From contig JBGTSB010000002.1 of assembly GCA_041940525.1 (NCBI GenBank), positions 62,001 through 126,000 of the forward strand: a stretch of 64,000 bases of DNA. Direction: 5' to 3'. How positions within the stretch are numbered: position 1 is the first letter of the stretch; each line of letters starts with the position of its first letter. Positions 62,801-64,000 of this stretch are shown piece after piece. This DNA comes from JAKAXS01 sp041940525. Lineage in GTDB: Bacteria > Pseudomonadota > Alphaproteobacteria > Rhizobiales > Hyphomicrobiaceae. Position numbers and translations under genes: made by a program. The notes under the pieces are model-generated. The model had not been told where the DNA came from and ran no database searches. It saw nothing but the letters and a program-made list of their open reading frames with translations.

Positions 62801-63028
62801 GCCGGTCTTGCACTCGTGCCGCTGATGATCGCGGCGGACGAGCCGGGGCGTGAGATTTTGCATCCCCTGGCCGTAACGATCTTTGGCGGTCTCGTCTCGG
62901 CGACTCTAATCGACGCTGTTCTGACACCGCTCCTCGTCTGGAAGTTTGGGCACAAACCGATAGAGCGGATCGTCGAAGACCAGGATCGCGCGCCGCTCGA
63001 AGTGGCTACGACCAGCGAAGCTTACTGA
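59900..63028 (+). CDS. HME-type RND heavy-metal efflux pump
   Basis: 1042-aa inner-membrane proton-driven pump of the CzcA/CusA group, with twelve membrane segments and two large periplasmic loops. Family start LSQRMFVIAASLLLAIYGAY and LPVDVFPDLNRPTVTLLTE; TM4 motif G398-ELVDDAVVGVEN410 with D402, D403 and E409; late IPLGLIGSVAALWIAGLPFS and ARNGILKVSHY. The motif differs from both the Zn/Co/Cd (DFGIIVDGAVVMVEN) and Cu/Ag (AIGAMVDAAIVMIEN) types and, from memory, is closest to the HME5 group, whose substrate is uncertain. GGAGGGG precedes the ATG. Confidence 0.95.
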   Translation: MFRALVSISLSQRMFVIAASLLLAIYGAYVLPKLPVDVFPDLNRPTVTLLTEVEGYAPQEVEQLITYPLETALNGMPGVIRLRSVSSVGLSIVYVEFDWGTDIYRNRQLVTERLAVVEERLPQSVQPQMGPVSSIMGEIMLIAVTGKDVSAMELRETADFVIRPQILTVPGVAQVIPIGGEVRQYRVSPDLIAMQRLKITPKMIENAVSDFGTNAGGGFIDQHAQEYLIRNIGRTTRLEDLRNLVVLVREGQPILLRQVAQVDYAARTKRGDAGFMGEPAVIIGVQKQPQADTVSVTKDIEEQLASIQRTMPKGVVADRVQFRQATFIETSIANVKQVLIEAAIVVSFVLILFLMNWRATLISLTAIPMSIFMTVLVFYAFGLSINTMTLGGIAIAIGELVDDAVVGVENVLRRLRLNADSENPRGRLAVVLDASHEVRSSIVYATAIVVLVFVPLFAMTGLEGQLFRPLGLAYIVAILASLVTSVTLTPVLCYYLLKTAPEAERGDTGVVRILKAGYRRLLGWTFGHGRFAGAAIAAGVIAAGILATQLPRAFLPAFNEGTMLVSLIYNPGISLAESNRLGKIAEELVLKVGEVHSVGRRTGRAELDEHAEGIHVSEIDIDLKRSERSREAIYAEIREKLAVLPATIGIGQPISHRLDHMLSGVRAQIALKIFGEDLDRLRTIASGMRSKLAAVPGLVDLQIEKQVLIPQLQVIPDYDRATLYGVTPPALTATLADLTNGRTVSQIIEGNRRFDVVIRLNDEDRSTSGLGDGLVSTPGGYVPLKRIATVKEAEGPNQILRENQQRRIIVSANGDGERDMAAIVADIRRILDESEMPSGYTARLEGQFQAQEEATRTIGLLSLISLALIFLVLYSRYGSTVLAAIVLTNIPLGLIGSVAALWIAGLPFSVASLIGFITLAGISARNGILKVSHYINLALYEGETFGKDLIVRGSLERMPPVLMTAVSAGLALVPLMIAADEPGREILHPLAVTIFGGLVSATLIDAVLTPLLVWKFGHKPIERIVEDQDRAPLEVATTSEAY

Positions 63029-63054
63029 CTGCTCAAGCAATGAAAGGAACAACC

Positions 63055-63450
63055 ATGAAAATTTCCCGGACGCTTCTTACGCTTTTGGCCGTTCTCGGCG
63101 TGGCCGTCCTGACGCAAGGACATTCGGATGACCACCACCATCACGAGAACGGCGCCAAGCATGGCGGCCAGTATGTGGAGTTTGAAGGGCACCACGGCAT
63201 TGAAATGGTGGCTGGCGAAACGTCAGTGGTTTTTCACCTGACTGAAGGCACCAAGCCGATGGATATCTCCGGCGGATCCTTCAAAGCGGTCATCCAGACG
63301 CCCGAAGGTACCAAGCTTCTTGCGCTGAAGGTTTCCGGCGCGACTGCGAGTGGCGATTTGGAAGCCCCTCTGCCCAAGGGTGCAAAAGTCGCCTTCTCCG
63401 GCAAGGACGCCAGCGGTCACGCTATTCAGGCGAGGTTCGTGACGGAGTGA
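63055..63450 (+). CDS. Small His-rich exported protein of the metal cassette
   Basis: 131 aa with a signal peptide (about 1-22), then HSDDHHHHENGAKHGGQYVE, a metal-binding-looking stretch, and a beta-rich domain (GETSVVFHLTEGTKPMDISG, KVAFSGKDASGHAIQARF). Proteins of this layout are common as the last gene of CusB/CzcA operons. ATG at 63055 has AAGGA seven or eight bases upstream; the ATG at 63040 lacks one. Confidence 0.8.
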   Translation: MKISRTLLTLLAVLGVAVLTQGHSDDHHHHENGAKHGGQYVEFEGHHGIEMVAGETSVVFHLTEGTKPMDISGGSFKAVIQTPEGTKLLALKVSGATASGDLEAPLPKGAKVAFSGKDASGHAIQARFVTE

Positions 63451-63557
63451 TGGGAAAGCGGCTGTCGGGCATTCTATAACAGCGACTGCTCGAGTAGCGC
63501 CGTATTCAGCATAGCGGCCTATCGGCAGCAACGAACAGCAACTGCTTGCCGAGCAAT

Positions 63558-63580
63558 GCCACCCTACTTTGGTCGAACGG
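63558..63580. repeat. 23-bp direct repeat, right copy
   Basis: Exact copy of 57415-57437 in the same orientation, 108 bases after the last metal-cassette gene. The span between the copies is about 6.1 kb. No integrase or transposase is seen beside either copy. Confidence 0.85.
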
Positions 63581-63655
63581 TAGCAACTGAGCAGCTCCGA
63601 CTAACACGCCGAACAAGGTGCAATAGCTCATTGGAAATATCTCGGATGCGATGCC

Positions 63656-64000
63656 TTAGGGCAAAAGCATCTGGCACTTGCTATCGCTCCAGCCCAAAGA
63701 ATCTTCCACGTAACTCATATCCAAACCGTCGCTAAAACGCGCCAAGTCGTTCACTACACTCCAGCCATAGGGCGTGAAGAACTGCTGCTTGGTCAACAAC
63801 CCGTCTGAACATTGCTTCAAGCTCGTCGAAAACTTCTCGATCAGCTCGGTGCTGTTGTCCCGGCTTTGCATAAACATGAGCGGCACGGCGACCAGTCCCG
63901 AATGCAGCGCCTTATCAAGTGGCCTGCGTTGTCCAGCCCTCACAGCCGACAATACCCGGCACGCCTCCGCCTCGAGTTGACTTGCTGGCTTGGTGTAGTG
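63656..64000 (-). CDS. Unidentified protein, 5' end beyond the window
   Basis: The minus-strand frame is open from the right edge to the stop at 63656 (114 codons visible). It reads HYTKPASQLEAEACRVLSAV at the edge and KLARF-like helices later (TELIEKFSTSLKQCSDGLL, PYGWSVVNDLARF). No signal or membrane segment in the part seen. The family is not recognised, and an internal start cannot be excluded. Confidence 0.55.
   Translation of the reverse strand, partial: HYTKPASQLEAEACRVLSAVRAGQRRPLDKALHSGLVAVPLMFMQSRDNSTELIEKFSTSLKQCSDGLLTKQQFFTPYGWSVVNDLARFSDGLDMSYVEDSLGWSDSKCQMLLP

Noticed and set aside
63558..63580. tRNA 3'-end fragment in the 23-bp repeat (its complement contains GTTCGA as in a T-arm)
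   Set aside because: No matching stem or acceptor sequence around either copy, so it is not a tRNA or recognisable tRNA attachment remnant.

Overview
The window looks like a chromosomal segment of an alphaproteobacterium of the order Hyphomicrobiales (Rhizobiales). The reasons are the FtcR/Rem-type flagellar regulator, the flaF-flbT pair, motE between flgI and flgH, short (286-290 aa) flagellins, an alphaproteobacterial LexA box (GAAC-N7-GAAC) in front of imuA-imuB-dnaE2, and a flagellar gene order close to that of rhizobia. I cannot fix the genus from sequence alone.

Region 1 (1-36150) is a nearly complete flagellar locus. From left to right, mostly on the minus strand, it holds motB (cut by the window edge), fliH and fliF; seven tandem flagellin genes, each with its own leader and hairpin terminator or hairpin; the run fliP, fliL, flgH, motE, flgI, flgA, flgG, fliE, flgC, flgB, an unknown 162-aa gene, flhB, fliN, motA (transcribed motA to fliP); divergent plus-strand flgF-fliI; then a second minus-strand run of two uncharacterised membrane proteins (one FliL-like), a FlgN-like chaperone, an FlgJ-like rod-binding protein, a FliJ-like coiled coil, fliR, flhA, fliQ, flgD, flbT, flaF, flgL, flgK, flgE and ftcR (transcribed from ftcR). 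A GH24 muramidase gene closes the locus. fliG, fliM, fliK and motC are not in the window. All seven flagellin mRNAs would carry the same architecture: a TAC-N8/9-ATGG-GGTTGG promoter-proximal module, an invariant-length 32-nt block, and a stem that buries the Shine-Dalgarno sequence. FlbT and FlaF, encoded in the same locus, are the obvious candidates to act on these leaders.

Region 2 (36300-46150) is mainly DNA repair: an MBL-fold exonuclease and ATP-dependent DNA ligase pair, and the SOS mutasome imuA-imuB-dnaE2 with a LexA box. Between them lie a secreted protein with a VHL beta-domain-like sequence, an unknown membrane protein and a DUF883-type membrane-anchored protein.

Region 3 (46380-57360) is housekeeping or accessory: an MFS transporter, an amidoligase-family protein, a DksA/TraR zinc-finger protein, a TPR plus alpha/beta-hydrolase exported protein, a ChaA-type cation/proton antiporter, a membrane GGDEF-EAL protein, an exported esterase-like hydrolase, a DUF2147 protein and a small membrane protein.

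Region 4 (57415-63580) is a heavy-metal efflux cassette on the plus strand: a His-rich exported protein, an HlyD/CusB-type adaptor with His-rich extensions, an HME-RND pump and a second small His-rich exported protein. It is bracketed by an exact 23-bp direct repeat, which suggests a mobile or formerly mobile unit. The window ends in an unidentified minus-strand ORF that runs off the right edge. No rRNA, tRNA, CRISPR array or recognisable transposase was seen.
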